Source of the DNA: an uncultured Bacteroidales bacterium
Lineage (GTDB): Bacteria; Bacteroidota; Bacteroidia; Bacteroidales; Bacteroidaceae
Direction: 5' to 3'
Length of the DNA: 64,000 nt
Assembly (NCBI GenBank): GCA_902768125.1
Contig: CACXKA010000002.1
Location: 88,673 to 152,672 of the forward strand
Shown: piece by piece, positions 1-8,901 of the stretch
How positions within the stretch are numbered: the stretch's first letter is position 1
Layout of the letters: every line of letters starts with the position of its first letter
Translations under genes and position numbers: made by a program
The notes under the pieces: model-generated
The model's input: only the letters and a program-made list of their open reading frames with translations
What the model was told of the DNA's origin: nothing
The model's database searches: none

Positions 1-3000
1 CATACCTGCTGCATAGTTCACGGTGGTGATGACATCTGCCACATCCACCTCGCCTGATCCGTTAGCATCACCGAGAGTGGACGTTAATGGAGTCGCTGCC
101 ACCACGTTAGACACGTCATATTCCTGCAAGTCCGTGGACAACACCTTATACAGATAGTAATAAGTCTCACCTGGAATCACATCGTAGTCGGTGTATGCCG
201 TGGTTTCTATATCAACGATGTCGGTATTAAGGCAAATAGTGTCAGCCTTACCAGCATCATCAATAGTGTAACGATAGATGTTGAAACCCATCGCATCTTC
301 AAAGTCGTTGTTCTCGTTGTTCCAAGTCAGCGACACACGACCCATTCCTGCATCGGCGGCAAAACCTGTAGCCATGCTACCTGCAGCATTTATCATTACG
401 TTGAAGCGAGTTTTTTCATAAGGGATCTCAAAGTATTCGTTATCTTCTGCTCCAAACACATAAATACGGTTCACACCATCGCTTTTAGTTTTGCCCGTAA
501 TTGTTTTGTAAGCAGTGTAAATCGTTCCTTCTTCATTCCAGCTGCCATCTTCGTTTACTCCATTCTGAGTATAAGGATCACGAACGCCAAATGAGATGTT
601 GGGTGTCACGTTCTTGTTCATCGGGCGGTTGAAATAGACTTCAAACTTATGCTTTCCTACACCAAGCGGCGCTAAATCTTCATATTCATCTTGTGCGTCT
701 TTTCCGTTGACACAAACTTTCCAGACTATACCATGTGCCTCAGAAATAGGAGTCGTACGCATATTGCTTAAATCAATCTGTCCATATGTTTCAGGAGCAT
801 TACCTATCTCATAAATATAAGGACGGACAAAACTCTCACGACTAGTACCCAAATAAGATGGGCGCTTCGACATATTTATTATCGGTGTTAAAGATTTAAT
901 ACCTAACCAATATTCCTTTCCTTGATATTTTCCTGATATAGAACAGATGTAGTAATTGTTAAAATAGTTACAATAATTCAAATTACTATAAGGAAACATC
1001 GGTGAGTATTGGTTATAATATCCGAAGAAATTGTTTACCACATTAGAAAAACGTAAATTCTCCATATCGCAGGAAGAACCTCCACTATTAATAGTTGAAA
1101 CATTACAACGAATTCCATAAAAGCCTGATGAATTGTAAAATGAAACTTCACAATCTCTCATAATTGGATTTATATGCGTTTGAGAGTAATTCTCAATTTT
1201 ACAATACGAAAGGGTGTCTATAGGATTATCATATGTACTCCATCTGAATCGGAATAAGTCGGCACTAGCAAAAGACGAATTTGGGGTTTCAGAAGAGTAT
1301 TGAGTTGAATAATTGCTGCAATATGCGTCTAGATCGCTCAACATTTGCAATACGGCTGGCGTTAGATAGTTAGGGTCTGTCAATAATTCCATCTCTCCTG
1401 TCAAGTCACTTTTAAAATCCTCGATGTAATCTTCTAATGAAAAATGTTTCCAAGGATCTTCTTCATTGATTCCGTAATAAATAGTTTGTTTTTTTGCATA
1501 CATTTCGATACCTATAGTTGTCTCTGCTGTAGGCAATAATGTGAAAAGTGTTTGATCTTCATTTGTGTAAATTATAGGGGGAAATCGATAATATTCGTGT
1601 TGCCCTCTCGATTCATGCGAAATAATGCCAGCCCATAACTCACCATTATGACCCGTAAAAACAATTGGCTTTTCAGGCGTCCCTTTAGCCACCAATTGGC
1701 CAAATGAAGACAAACCCATACCTTCGGCAAATTCTAAACGGGTACCAGGTTCTATAGTCAATGTGACACCTTCGGGAATGGCAAGATTCTCATTCACGTA
1801 ATAAATATGATCGGCCGTCAATGTCATATCTTCAGTAATTAAGCCATGAATCTTCACCATATTGCTGACAATGAGTGTAAATGGACATTCATAAACAATA
1901 TCCGTTTCATCGCATGTTGTCACAAGCTTCATCTTGATATGACGCCCATCTGAAACATTGTCAGCCACTTTCAGCTTCAGAGGATTCAAACTTACCCCCC
2001 TGCCATAAGCATCAAGAGTCATTCCAAAATCTACAGTCTCTGTAAGAATCTGAACTGTATTGGGATCTTCAAACTCATCACCCATCTCAAGATGCATCTT
2101 TATATTCGAAGCCGCACCGAATGTTGTTCGGATGACAGGATATATGGAGACCGTTTCTCCAGCATCAATCTCTCCATCATCACTATAATCGTCCTCTGTT
2201 ACTTGGGACATTTCTTTACGTTCACGATATTGTAACTTCATAAGATCAAGTTCTGCAGGTCGAATAGTTACTGCATATGCCTGAGCGATATTATTGGTAT
2301 GCAATAAATCTCCCCACAAAATTTCTTGGGTATCATATTCCTTAACCATTTTCAGAGCTGAGATTGCACCTGCCACCAAAGGGGTTGCCATAGAAGTACC
2401 ATTCAGCACATTGTATTTTCCTCCTGGGATTGTACTGAGCATATCACATCCAGGGGCTTGTAGCTCATAATTGAAGCCATCGGGGTCTTGAAACGTTGTA
2501 TAGGAAGAATAGGTTTTCCCATCATCATCATAATTGCTAAATCCAGCCCGCTTTCCATTTTGATTGGTAGCCTGTACTCCTAAAACAAAGGAATATGCAG
2601 CAGGAAATGTGGGAGCAGCGGGATGGTCATAATGTGTTATGTTAACACATTTTCCATCATTACCAGCAGCAGCCACAATAACAGCCGTTTGATAAGCTTT
2701 TTCCAAAGCCTGACGTAATGCTCTGCTATTTGCATACGTACCTAATGAGAAGTTCAAAATTGTTGCTCCATTTGTTATTGCATAATCAATACCTTTAACG
2801 ATGGTAGCCACGTCACCACTTCCATCACTCTGCAAAACAGATATAGGCATAATTAAAGCTTTGGGGTTTGCTCCAACAATGCCAATCCCATTATTGGAAG
2901 CAGCTGCAATACCTGCCACATGAGTTCCATGCATATTGTAGTCACGCACATTGGGGGTATTGTTGATAAAGTCCCAACCATGCACATCATTCTTGAATCC

Positions 3001-3708
3001 GTTTCCATCATTATCGTATCCATCCTCCCCATTTGCCTCCTTTTGATTCGTCCAAAGATTTTCAACAAGGTCTGGATGGGTCATATCAACACCTGTATCA
3101 AGAATCGCAATAATTGGACGAGTTTTGTTGATTATCGGTTTGTTCCACAGCTCTTTTACTCCATAGGCATCCAAATACCATTGGCTCCCCACATACGGAT
3201 TACCTGCAAAGTTGGCATTTAGCGTCACATCTTCAAGTGCATAGAGTTTGTAGTTTGGTTCTGCAAACTCCACCTCTTCGAGGTTTTGGAGTTCTTCCAC
3301 CAGTTGCATCGTTTCTCCAACATGCTCTTCAGAGAGTTTCACACAATAAAGTTGGGAGAGATCTTTCTCTTCAACAACAGAACCATTAAATGCTTGTGCC
3401 TTGCGTATAGTACGTTGGGGATTCTCATTCGGAAGCAATTGCTCTATTTCCTCCACACCATACTTTTGGAGAACTTCGGCTAAAGCATCATCATTGGCAG
3501 CAGCATAACGTTTGCCACTCCGTCTTACCTGCACAGTCTGTTGGTCACTAAACTTCACCAACACCTGACCATTGACATAATCATACTGGGATGCTCGTGC
3601 ATCAATCTTGTTCACTTCATCCTCGTTGTCGTTGCTGACTTGCGAGAATGTTGGTGTACTCACCAATAAAGAAACAGCGGCACACAAAATTGATAAAATC
3701 TTTTTCAT
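1..3708 (-). CDS. Secreted S8 subtilisin-like protease with dockerin-like end (3' part outside window)
   Basis: The reading frame is open for 1236 codons from the ATG at 3706-3708 to the window edge, so the C-terminus is missing. Residues 1-22 are a signal peptide. A propeptide-like region follows, then the subtilase domain with all three catalytic residues: D204 in AILDTGVD, H260 in HGTHVAG and S439 in NGTSMATP. Residues of about 620-940 are rich in short Asn/Tyr/Ser beta-strands and may form a beta-helix. A fibronectin-like segment lies near 1105-1207. The last residues, GDANGSGEVDVADVI, match a type I dockerin calcium-binding repeat, common at the ends of large secreted Bacteroidales proteins. 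A type IX sorting domain may follow beyond the edge, which is inference. The protein probably digests extracellular protein. It has a long structured leader and no co-oriented partner gene within the window. Confidence 0.9.
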   Translation of the reverse strand, partial: MKKILSILCAAVSLLVSTPTFSQVSNDNEDEVNKIDARASQYDYVNGQVLVKFSDQQTVQVRRSGKRYAAANDDALAEVLQKYGVEEIEQLLPNENPQRTIRKAQAFNGSVVEEKDLSQLYCVKLSEEHVGETMQLVEELQNLEEVEFAEPNYKLYALEDVTLNANFAGNPYVGSQWYLDAYGVKELWNKPIINKTRPIIAILDTGVDMTHPDLVENLWTNQKEANGEDGYDNDGNGFKNDVHGWDFINNTPNVRDYNMHGTHVAGIAAASNNGIGIVGANPKALIMPISVLQSDGSGDVATIVKGIDYAITNGATILNFSLGTYANSRALRQALEKAYQTAVIVAAAGNDGKCVNITHYDHPAAPTFPAAYSFVLGVQATNQNGKRAGFSNYDDDGKTYSSYTTFQDPDGFNYELQAPGCDMLSTIPGGKYNVLNGTSMATPLVAGAISALKMVKEYDTQEILWGDLLHTNNIAQAYAVTIRPAELDLMKLQYRERKEMSQVTEDDYSDDGEIDAGETVSIYPVIRTTFGAASNIKMHLEMGDEFEDPNTVQILTETVDFGMTLDAYGRGVSLNPLKLKVADNVSDGRHIKMKLVTTCDETDIVYECPFTLIVSNMVKIHGLITEDMTLTADHIYYVNENLAIPEGVTLTIEPGTRLEFAEGMGLSSFGQLVAKGTPEKPIVFTGHNGELWAGIISHESRGQHEYYRFPPIIYTNEDQTLFTLLPTAETTIGIEMYAKKQTIYYGINEEDPWKHFSLEDYIEDFKSDLTGEMELLTDPNYLTPAVLQMLSDLDAYCSNYSTQYSSETPNSSFASADLFRFRWSTYDNPIDTLSYCKIENYSQTHINPIMRDCEVSFYNSSGFYGIRCNVSTINSGGSSCDMENLRFSNVVNNFFGYYNQYSPMFPYSNLNYCNYFNNYYICSISGKYQGKEYWLGIKSLTPIINMSKRPSYLGTSRESFVRPYIYEIGNAPETYGQIDLSNMRTTPISEAHGIVWKVCVNGKDAQDEYEDLAPLGVGKHKFEVYFNRPMNKNVTPNISFGVRDPYTQNGVNEDGSWNEEGTIYTAYKTITGKTKSDGVNRIYVFGAEDNEYFEIPYEKTRFNVMINAAGSMATGFAADAGMGRVSLTWNNENNDFEDAMGFNIYRYTIDDAGKADTICLNTDIVDIETTAYTDYDVIPGETYYYLYKVLSTDLQEYDVSNVVAATPLTSTLGDANGSGEVDVADVITTVNYAAGM

Positions 3709-4069
3709 AGTCGTCTCTGTATTAAATTAGTATAGATTGTTCGGAGAATAAGGCACAAAAGAAAGGTGTGAACCTTTACCTTATTCTCTGTCAGAAGGTA
3801 CTGGACGAACCTGTAATATAAAGAATCGATGTAAGCCCACACCTTCGATGTATATGCGTACAGTGTGAACTGCTTACATGATACAATCGAAGGATAGCGG
3901 TTTTTACTTCTTTCCTATATTACTCGATTCCGAGTTAGTTTCCTTTGTCGTGAGAAGTGTCCAGTTTCTCTGACAGGAAATAAGCGTACACGCTTCCTAA
4001 TATGTCTTGCAACCCGAAGGCTGCTTTCTGCCGATAGCAACTCCGAAAAGCGGTATTCAGCAGAATCTC
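3709..4069 (-). promoter_or_regulatory. Long structured 5' leader of the subtilase gene
   Basis: This 360-base spacer holds no convincing gene but several nested inverted repeats. Arms 3744-3753 and 3779-3788 pair perfectly over 10 bases and enclose a second 6-base stem (3762-3767 with 3772-3777, loop GTGA). Arms 3829-3836 and 3872-3879 pair over 8 bases, with inner stems CACAC/GTGTG and TGTA/TACA stacked inside. Arms 4007-4014 and 4070-4077 (TTGCAACC/GGTTGCAA) form an outer stem, though part of it overlaps the proposed promoter. The leader could control translation or RNA stability, which is inference. Confidence 0.5.
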
Positions 4070-4074
4070 GGTTG

Positions 4075-4106
4075 CAAATTAAGTGAAAATATGTGAAATC
4101 TCCAAA
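4075..4106 (-). promoter_or_regulatory. Probable promoter of the subtilase gene
   Basis: Read on the minus strand, TTTG (4103-4106) is followed after 20 bases by TTAATTTG (4075-4082). The spacing is that of Bacteroidetes promoters, but the -7 element has one mismatch to TAnnTTTG. Confidence 0.4.
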
Positions 4107-4176
4107 CTTTTCCAAAACTTTTTTTTCAATAAGGCTCGCTTATTCATCAGCAGAGGCGGGTTATTGGGAAATAAGC
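4101..4176. repeat. Dispersed intergenic repeat, copy A
   Basis: This stretch matches the reverse complement of 59334-59410. The shared core TATTCATCAGCAGAGGC (4141-4157) is identical, and it is flanked by similar TTATTG.GAAATAAG and TCCAAA.CTTTTTT sequences. Both copies lie in gene-free spacers. Short similar peptides in translation suggest either a decayed coding sequence or a mobile noncoding element. Confidence 0.6.
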
Positions 4177-4200
4177 TTAACCAACCGCGATAAGATTTAT

Positions 4201-4247
4201 GTTTGTTGTTGGAGCCACCTATATATATAATGGCTCCAACAACAAAC
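4201..4247. repeat. Perfect 17-bp inverted repeat
   Basis: GTTTGTTGTTGGAGCCA at 4201-4217 is repeated inverted at 4231-4247 around a 13-base A/T loop. The TGTTGGAG half of the arm recurs directly near 4303 and 4325. There is no U-tract, so a terminator is not obvious. It could be a protein-binding site or the trace of a small element. Confidence 0.7.
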
Positions 4248-4362
4248 GAGAATCGCCAACAAACATCATCCCAAACAAACAAATCAAAAACGAGTGGATT
4301 TTTGTTGGAGTGCGGTGGAAAAATTGTTGGAGCGTGCTGCAACAAATTCTACAGCACAGTTG

Positions 4363-4394
4363 AAAAAAAAGCAAGCGGACTCCTCCGCTTGCTT
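4363..4394 (-). terminator. Intrinsic terminator downstream of glmM
   Basis: On the minus strand an 11-base perfect stem (4384-4394 with 4369-4379, four-base loop) is followed by a run of eight T. It lies about 135 bases after the glmM stop codon. Confidence 0.85.
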
Positions 4395-4528
4395 TATAAA
4401 GATTATATGTTCGTTTGTTTACTTCATGGAATACACCTTTCCACCGACTTTCGTAGACAAATATAGTTCGGCAGCATTCTTCGCCTCCTATATTCGTACT
4501 CCAGTCCCCCGTGGTGTTGTATAACATA

Positions 4529-5938
4529 CTAAATGTTTTGCAACACCACGTCCATGATCTGCTTGCCGATTTCGTCGGCAGCTTCCATCGTGGAGGCTTC
4601 GGAATAGACACGGATGATGGGTTCGGTGTTGGACTTGCGGAGATGCACCCACTTGTCTGGGAAGTCAATCTTCACACCATCGATGTCGTTCACTTCCACA
4701 CCTTCCTGTCCTGTGTACATCGCCTTGACTTTGGCAAGGATGGCATCCACATCGGTGGAGGCATCGAGGTCAATGCGGTTCTTGGCGATGGCATAGTTTG
4801 GGTAGGTGGCACGAAGCTGGCTGACGGTCAGTCCGGGCTTTGCCTCGCGTTCGTGTGCCAGATGGCTGAGGAAGAGGGCGATGCCTACGAGGGCATCACG
4901 ACCATAGTGAGCGGCTGGGTAGATGACGCCACCATTGCCTTCACCACCAATGACGGTGTTGGTCTCCTTCATCTTGGTCACCACGTTCACTTCACCTACT
5001 GCTGCTGCATTATACTGCATTCCATACTTGCGTGTGACATCGCGAAGGGCACGGGTGGAGGAGAGGTTGCTCACTGTGTTGCCTGGTGTGTGCTTGAGGA
5101 TATAATCTGCCACTGTGACGAGCGTGTATTCTTCACCATACATCTTTCCGTCTTCACAAATGAAGGCGAGACGGTCCACGTCGGGGTCAACCACGAAGCC
5201 TACGTCGTTGCCGCCCTTTGCCATGAGTCCCATGATGTCGGAGAGGTTCTTCTCCAATGGCTCAGGATTGTGCTGGAAGTCGCCCGTAGGCTCTGCATAG
5301 AGTGGGGTGACGTGTTCCACACCCAATGCCTTGAAGAGTTTGGGCAGGATGACACCACCAACAGAGTTGATGCTATCGAATGCCACACGGAAGTTCTGCT
5401 TCTTGATGGCTGGCACATCCACGAGGTCAAGCCCCAGCACCATATCAATGTGCTTCTGGTCGTAGGAGTTGTCCTCGATGTACTTGCCGAGCCCATCTAC
5501 ATCTGCGTAGTCGAAATCTTCTGCTTCAGCAATCTTGAGTACCTCGTTGCCCTCAACGGCATTGAGGAACTCGCCTTTCTCGTTCAGAAGCTTGAGGGCG
5601 TTCCAATGACGGGGATTGTGACTGGCTGTGATGATGATACCACCACAGGCACCTTCCATCGTGACTGCAATCTCTGTCGTGGGAGTGGAAGCAAGTCCGA
5701 TGTTCACTACATCGAAGCCCATACCCATCAGGGTGCCACACACCACATTCTTGACCATCTCGCCAGAGATGCGGGCATCGCGACCCACCACAATCTTGTT
5801 GCTCTCAATCTTGGTGGTGCGACGAATCAGTGTTGCGTATGCGCTTGTGAATTTCACAATATCGAGGGGATTCAAGCCCTCACCGGCACGTCCGCCAATC
5901 GTTCCGCGGATGCCTGAAATAGATTTAATCAAACTCAT
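4529..5938 (-). CDS. glmM: Phosphoglucosamine mutase
   Basis: The 469-residue protein belongs to the alpha-D-phosphohexomutase family. It converts glucosamine-6-phosphate to glucosamine-1-phosphate on the route to UDP-GlcNAc, and so feeds peptidoglycan and lipid A. The phosphoserine loop TASHNP (104-109, S106), the metal loop DPDVDR, the sugar-binding loop GEGNGG and the phosphate-binding loop RKSNTEP appear in the expected order. Phosphomannomutase activity cannot be excluded from sequence alone because the family is broad. The gene is last in a minus-strand run after the DUF4827-type lipoprotein gene, with a 15-base gap, and ends before the terminator at 4363-4394. The plus-strand frame opposite it is a shadow. 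Confidence 0.9.
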   Translation of the reverse strand: MSLIKSISGIRGTIGGRAGEGLNPLDIVKFTSAYATLIRRTTKIESNKIVVGRDARISGEMVKNVVCGTLMGMGFDVVNIGLASTPTTEIAVTMEGACGGIIITASHNPRHWNALKLLNEKGEFLNAVEGNEVLKIAEAEDFDYADVDGLGKYIEDNSYDQKHIDMVLGLDLVDVPAIKKQNFRVAFDSINSVGGVILPKLFKALGVEHVTPLYAEPTGDFQHNPEPLEKNLSDIMGLMAKGGNDVGFVVDPDVDRLAFICEDGKMYGEEYTLVTVADYILKHTPGNTVSNLSSTRALRDVTRKYGMQYNAAAVGEVNVVTKMKETNTVIGGEGNGGVIYPAAHYGRDALVGIALFLSHLAHEREAKPGLTVSQLRATYPNYAIAKNRIDLDASTDVDAILAKVKAMYTGQEGVEVNDIDGVKIDFPDKWVHLRKSNTEPIIRVYSEASTMEAADEIGKQIMDVVLQNI

Positions 5939-5953
5939 ATCGTATATATTGGT

Positions 5954-6637
5954 TTAATAATTTGGCGGAATCATGTAAGTGATTTCGTAGTAGAAGGGCT
6001 GCACTTTACCAGAGGCGTTGCTGGTGCCTGAAGAGTGTGGCACGATAATACGTATTTTGGCTTCCTCACCATCCGTCTTGGTCAGTCGGATGAAATCCAG
6101 CGGCTTGAGCCATCCCTGGGGCACGACAGAACCATAGGCATCTTTCATGGTGCCAATGGTGAAGGACGCTGTGTAGCTGCGGCTGTAGTGGTCGTAGGTG
6201 CACATCATTTCATCAATCTTATTGGTCATGTCCTTGTAAATGGACAAGTTGGTGTTGGTAGTGTCGCCTCCCATGATGTCATATTCGAGGAACTTGCAGA
6301 GAATAGGGCGGGTGACGGTAGTGTCTTTCCGTGCCTTTGCCAGTTCCACCATCGTAGGACCGTCTCCCTTGCGAACGATCTGCAGGTAAATACCATCATT
6401 GCTGAAACGGACGAATTCATTCTTGGAAACGTCAGTCGTGCTGTCTTGGGCATAGAACTGCTCCTCCGTGATGGGGTTGATCTTGCCCACGAAGTCATTA
6501 TCCTGAAGGAACTGACCGATGGCACGTTCCTCTTTCTTTTTCTTCTCAGCATAAGTCTCACCATCACTACAGCTGATGGTAAATATGGAAGTGCTCACGA
6601 CGCACGTCGCGAGCACTAAATAGAGTAATTTCTTCAC
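5954..6637 (-). CDS. DUF4827-type lipoprotein
   Basis: The 227-residue protein begins with a GTG codon (plus-strand CAC at 6635-6637), three bases after the flotillin stop. The N-terminus is a lipoprotein signal with lipobox FTISC, so the mature protein is probably anchored in the envelope. A charged EKKKKEER stretch follows the lipid anchor. The rest resembles the Bacteroidales DUF4827 family, whose fold is related to FKBP-type peptidyl-prolyl isomerases; the catalytic role is not established. Its position directly before glmM is, as I recall, common in the order. The tight spacing to both neighbours suggests one transcript. Confidence 0.8.
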   Translation of the reverse strand: MKKLLYLVLATCVVSTSIFTISCSDGETYAEKKKKEERAIGQFLQDNDFVGKINPITEEQFYAQDSTTDVSKNEFVRFSNDGIYLQIVRKGDGPTMVELAKARKDTTVTRPILCKFLEYDIMGGDTTNTNLSIYKDMTNKIDEMMCTYDHYSRSYTASFTIGTMKDAYGSVVPQGWLKPLDFIRLTKTDGEEAKIRIIVPHSSGTSNASGKVQPFYYEITYMIPPNY

Positions 6638-6640
6638 TGA

Positions 6641-8056
6641 TTATTTATTCTTTTTATCATTCTTTACGGGTTCAAACTCTTCTTCCTCCTCGGCAATAGG
6701 TTCCACATCTGCCACCGCTGGAGCCTCTTTCTTCTTTGCCAGATATTCTGGTAGGGAAAGACCTGCCTGGTCAAAGAGTTCGTGGAGTGGGGGAACGCTC
6801 TTCATCAAGCCGCTAAGGAAATTGGCTGTGCTGCCCTTTCCGTCGGCAGAATTGCCTGAATCCCAAACGGTAACGTGGTCGATGTTGATACCCTTGATAG
6901 CTTCCACTTGTGTCTTGACGAGTTCTGGCAACTTCTCGAGCAAGAGGAGCATATATGCCTTGTTGGCATCGCCTCCAGCTGCCTGAACCATCTTGTCGTA
7001 ACCTGATGCCTGACGACTCAGAATCTCGAAGAGACCCCTTGCCTCAGCTTCCATCTTCGCGTAAGCTGCATCAGCTTCACCCTTTGCATTCACGCGGATC
7101 TTCTCTGCCTCAGCCTCTGCCTCGATAATCTTACGTTTCTTTTCAATCTCTTGGCTGACGAGCACGTTGGCACTCTGAGTGGCGCGTTCACGATCGGCAC
7201 GGGCTTCCTCGGCTTTCTGCTCTGCTGAATAAGCCTCTTCAAGTGCCTTAGCTGCTGCCACCTTCTCAGCTGCAATTGCCTTGCGCTGTGCCTCTGCCTC
7301 GCGTTCACGACGATCAGCATCGGAGTTGGCAATCTGTACCTTTGCCTCATTCTCACCTTGCACAGCCATTGCATTGGCTTCAGCAGTACGGATACGAGTC
7401 TCTCGGTTGGCTTCAGCCTTACCGATTTCACCAAACTTCTCCTGTTCAGCCACACGCACCTTTGCCTCGTTGATGGCCTTGGCTGCAGCTTCCTGACCCA
7501 ATGCCTCGATATAACCGCTCTCGTCATTGATGTCGGTCACGTTCACGTTGATGAGGCGAAGACCAATCTTCTTCAATTCCACCTCGACGTTGCTGGAGAT
7601 AGCTTCCAAGAATTTGTCACGGTCGGAGTTCAATTCCTCAATACTCATCGTGGCAATCACCAGACGCAACTGACCGAAGAGGATATCTCGTGCCAGTTCC
7701 TGAATCTGACCAGCTGTGAGACCCAACAGACGCTCAGCTGCAGCCGTCATGCTCTCTGCGTCGGTAGAGATACCCACTGTGAATCGACAAGGCACGTCCA
7801 CGCGGATGTTCTGGCGTGACAGTGCATTGGTCAAGTTGGCATCAATGCTGATGGGGGTCAGGCTCAAGTAAGCATAGTCCTGAATGATAGGCCATACGAA
7901 AGTACCACCGCCATGCACACACTTGGCGCTGCCTCGGTTGCCTGTGGTTCCATAAACTACCAGAATCTTGTCAGATGGACATCTTCTGTAACGATTGATG
8001 ATGGAGATGAGAAGCACGATGGCTACCACCACTGCTACAATAATAAGATAGGTCAT
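6641..8056 (-). CDS. Flotillin-like SPFH-domain membrane scaffold protein
   Basis: The 471-residue protein has an N-terminal membrane helix (about residues 2-20), an SPFH/band-7 domain (about 25-190), a long Ala/Glu/Lys/Arg-rich coiled coil (about 190-350) with the repeated EA pattern of flotillins, and an acidic-basic tail. Flotillins form large oligomers that organise membrane microdomains. The next gene upstream encodes an NfeD-like membrane protein, the classic partner of SPFH proteins, which supports the call. The gene is in the same minus-strand run as the DUF4827 lipoprotein and glmM, with only a three-base gap to the lipoprotein. Confidence 0.9.
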   Translation of the reverse strand: MTYLIIVAVVVAIVLLISIINRYRRCPSDKILVVYGTTGNRGSAKCVHGGGTFVWPIIQDYAYLSLTPISIDANLTNALSRQNIRVDVPCRFTVGISTDAESMTAAAERLLGLTAGQIQELARDILFGQLRLVIATMSIEELNSDRDKFLEAISSNVEVELKKIGLRLINVNVTDINDESGYIEALGQEAAAKAINEAKVRVAEQEKFGEIGKAEANRETRIRTAEANAMAVQGENEAKVQIANSDADRREREAEAQRKAIAAEKVAAAKALEEAYSAEQKAEEARADRERATQSANVLVSQEIEKKRKIIEAEAEAEKIRVNAKGEADAAYAKMEAEARGLFEILSRQASGYDKMVQAAGGDANKAYMLLLLEKLPELVKTQVEAIKGINIDHVTVWDSGNSADGKGSTANFLSGLMKSVPPLHELFDQAGLSLPEYLAKKKEAPAVADVEPIAEEEEEFEPVKNDKKNK

Positions 8057-8086
8057 GATATTTACTATTTAACGATTTACGATTCA

Positions 8087-8704
8087 TTATTTCACTAAAA
8101 CGGTGGAGCCATCGATGACGCTGACCACCTCAACCTTCTGTCCGCTGGTGAAACCCTCACCTTCGGTCATGGCATCGAACTCATGCACAGAACCGTTGAG
8201 GCTTACTTGCACCTTGCCTTTGCCTCCCTTTTGTGCAGGAATACGCAGATAGACATCCACCGTCTTGCCTACACAATCTTCGATGTTGAATGCTCCGTTG
8301 TGCTCCAGCTTCTTGGTTTGCTTCTTGATGAAGAAGAACATCAGGACGAATGCCACGCCGACCAATAGGGCAACAAAGGTGAGCAACCATTTGTTTTCAA
8401 TCGCTCCGCTAAAGCAAACGCCACCCCAGCCGAAACCGACGATGAAGTTGACGAAGTTCTTGATGCTGAACAACGAAATGCCACCACCTAAATCCATCGT
8501 GTCGGCACCGTCGAAATCCACATCCATGTCACTGCTGTCCATACCAATCAACGTCAGCACCATCTGGATGATGAAGATGATGGAACCAACGACAGCACAA
8601 ACCCAGAACACTTGCATCCATGTGTCCATCTGTTGGAAAGCTTCCAGAAATGACATTCCATTCTCTACAGAAGGAATGGGTGCCGCATCTAAAAATTCTA
8701 ACAT
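8087..8704 (-). CDS. NfeD-like membrane protein, flotillin partner
   Basis: The 205-residue protein has hydrophobic helices at about 32-55, 80-100 and 105-125, and a C-terminal soluble OB-fold-like domain (about 140-205) containing GKTVDVYLRIPAQKGGKGKV. This is the layout of short NfeD/YuaF-type proteins encoded beside SPFH genes, which help assemble or localise the scaffold. It lacks the ClpP-like protease domain of long NfeD proteins. It is the first gene of the run to glmM, with a promoter just upstream. Confidence 0.8.
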   Translation of the reverse strand: MLEFLDAAPIPSVENGMSFLEAFQQMDTWMQVFWVCAVVGSIIFIIQMVLTLIGMDSSDMDVDFDGADTMDLGGGISLFSIKNFVNFIVGFGWGGVCFSGAIENKWLLTFVALLVGVAFVLMFFFIKKQTKKLEHNGAFNIEDCVGKTVDVYLRIPAQKGGKGKVQVSLNGSVHEFDAMTEGEGFTSGQKVEVVSVIDGSTVLVK

Positions 8705-8734
8705 AGTTCTTGATGTTTTGGTTGAAATTCGCTA

Positions 8735-8742
8735 CAAAGATA
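8735..8742 (-). promoter_or_regulatory. Promoter of the nfeD-flotillin-glmM run
   Basis: The minus strand reads TATCTTTG, a perfect -7 element, 30 bases before the NfeD-like start codon. No clear -33 element is visible. Confidence 0.7.
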
Positions 8743-8750
8743 GGAAGAAA

Positions 8751-8857
8751 TTAGGAATTAGAAATTAGGAATTAGAAATTATTTGTCATCTTTGCAATTT
8801 TTTTTGAAAAAGTAACACTTCCTTGCAAAAACTCTAAACTCTAAACTCTAAACTCTG
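8751..8857. repeat. Two short tandem repeats in a divergent spacer
   Basis: A 14-base unit, TTAGGAATTAGAAA, occurs twice at 8751-8778. A 7-base unit, AACTCTA, occurs four times at 8830-8857, the last copy ending in G. They lie between the nfeD-like and DUF1846 promoters. Confidence 0.85.
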
Positions 8858-8868
8858 AAATTTTTTCT

Positions 8869-8876
8869 TACCTTTG
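8869..8876 (+). promoter_or_regulatory. Promoter of the DUF1846 gene
   Basis: TACCTTTG, followed by CAG, sits 25 bases before the chosen ATG. It matches the Bacteroidetes -7 consensus exactly. Confidence 0.75.
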
Positions 8877-8901
8877 CAGCCGAAATAGAAAAATGTATAG
8901 T

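Noticed and set aside
4395-4528. Short minus-strand frame between glmM and its terminator ending in KNAAELYLSTKVGGKVYSMK
   Set aside because: It looks protein-like but has an in-frame stop shortly upstream and no start codon, so at best it is a gene remnant.
4511-5917. 468-codon plus-strand open frame opposite glmM
   Set aside because: It is the antisense of a well-supported enzyme gene; the protein has low-complexity His/Val/Cys content and no recognisable motif.
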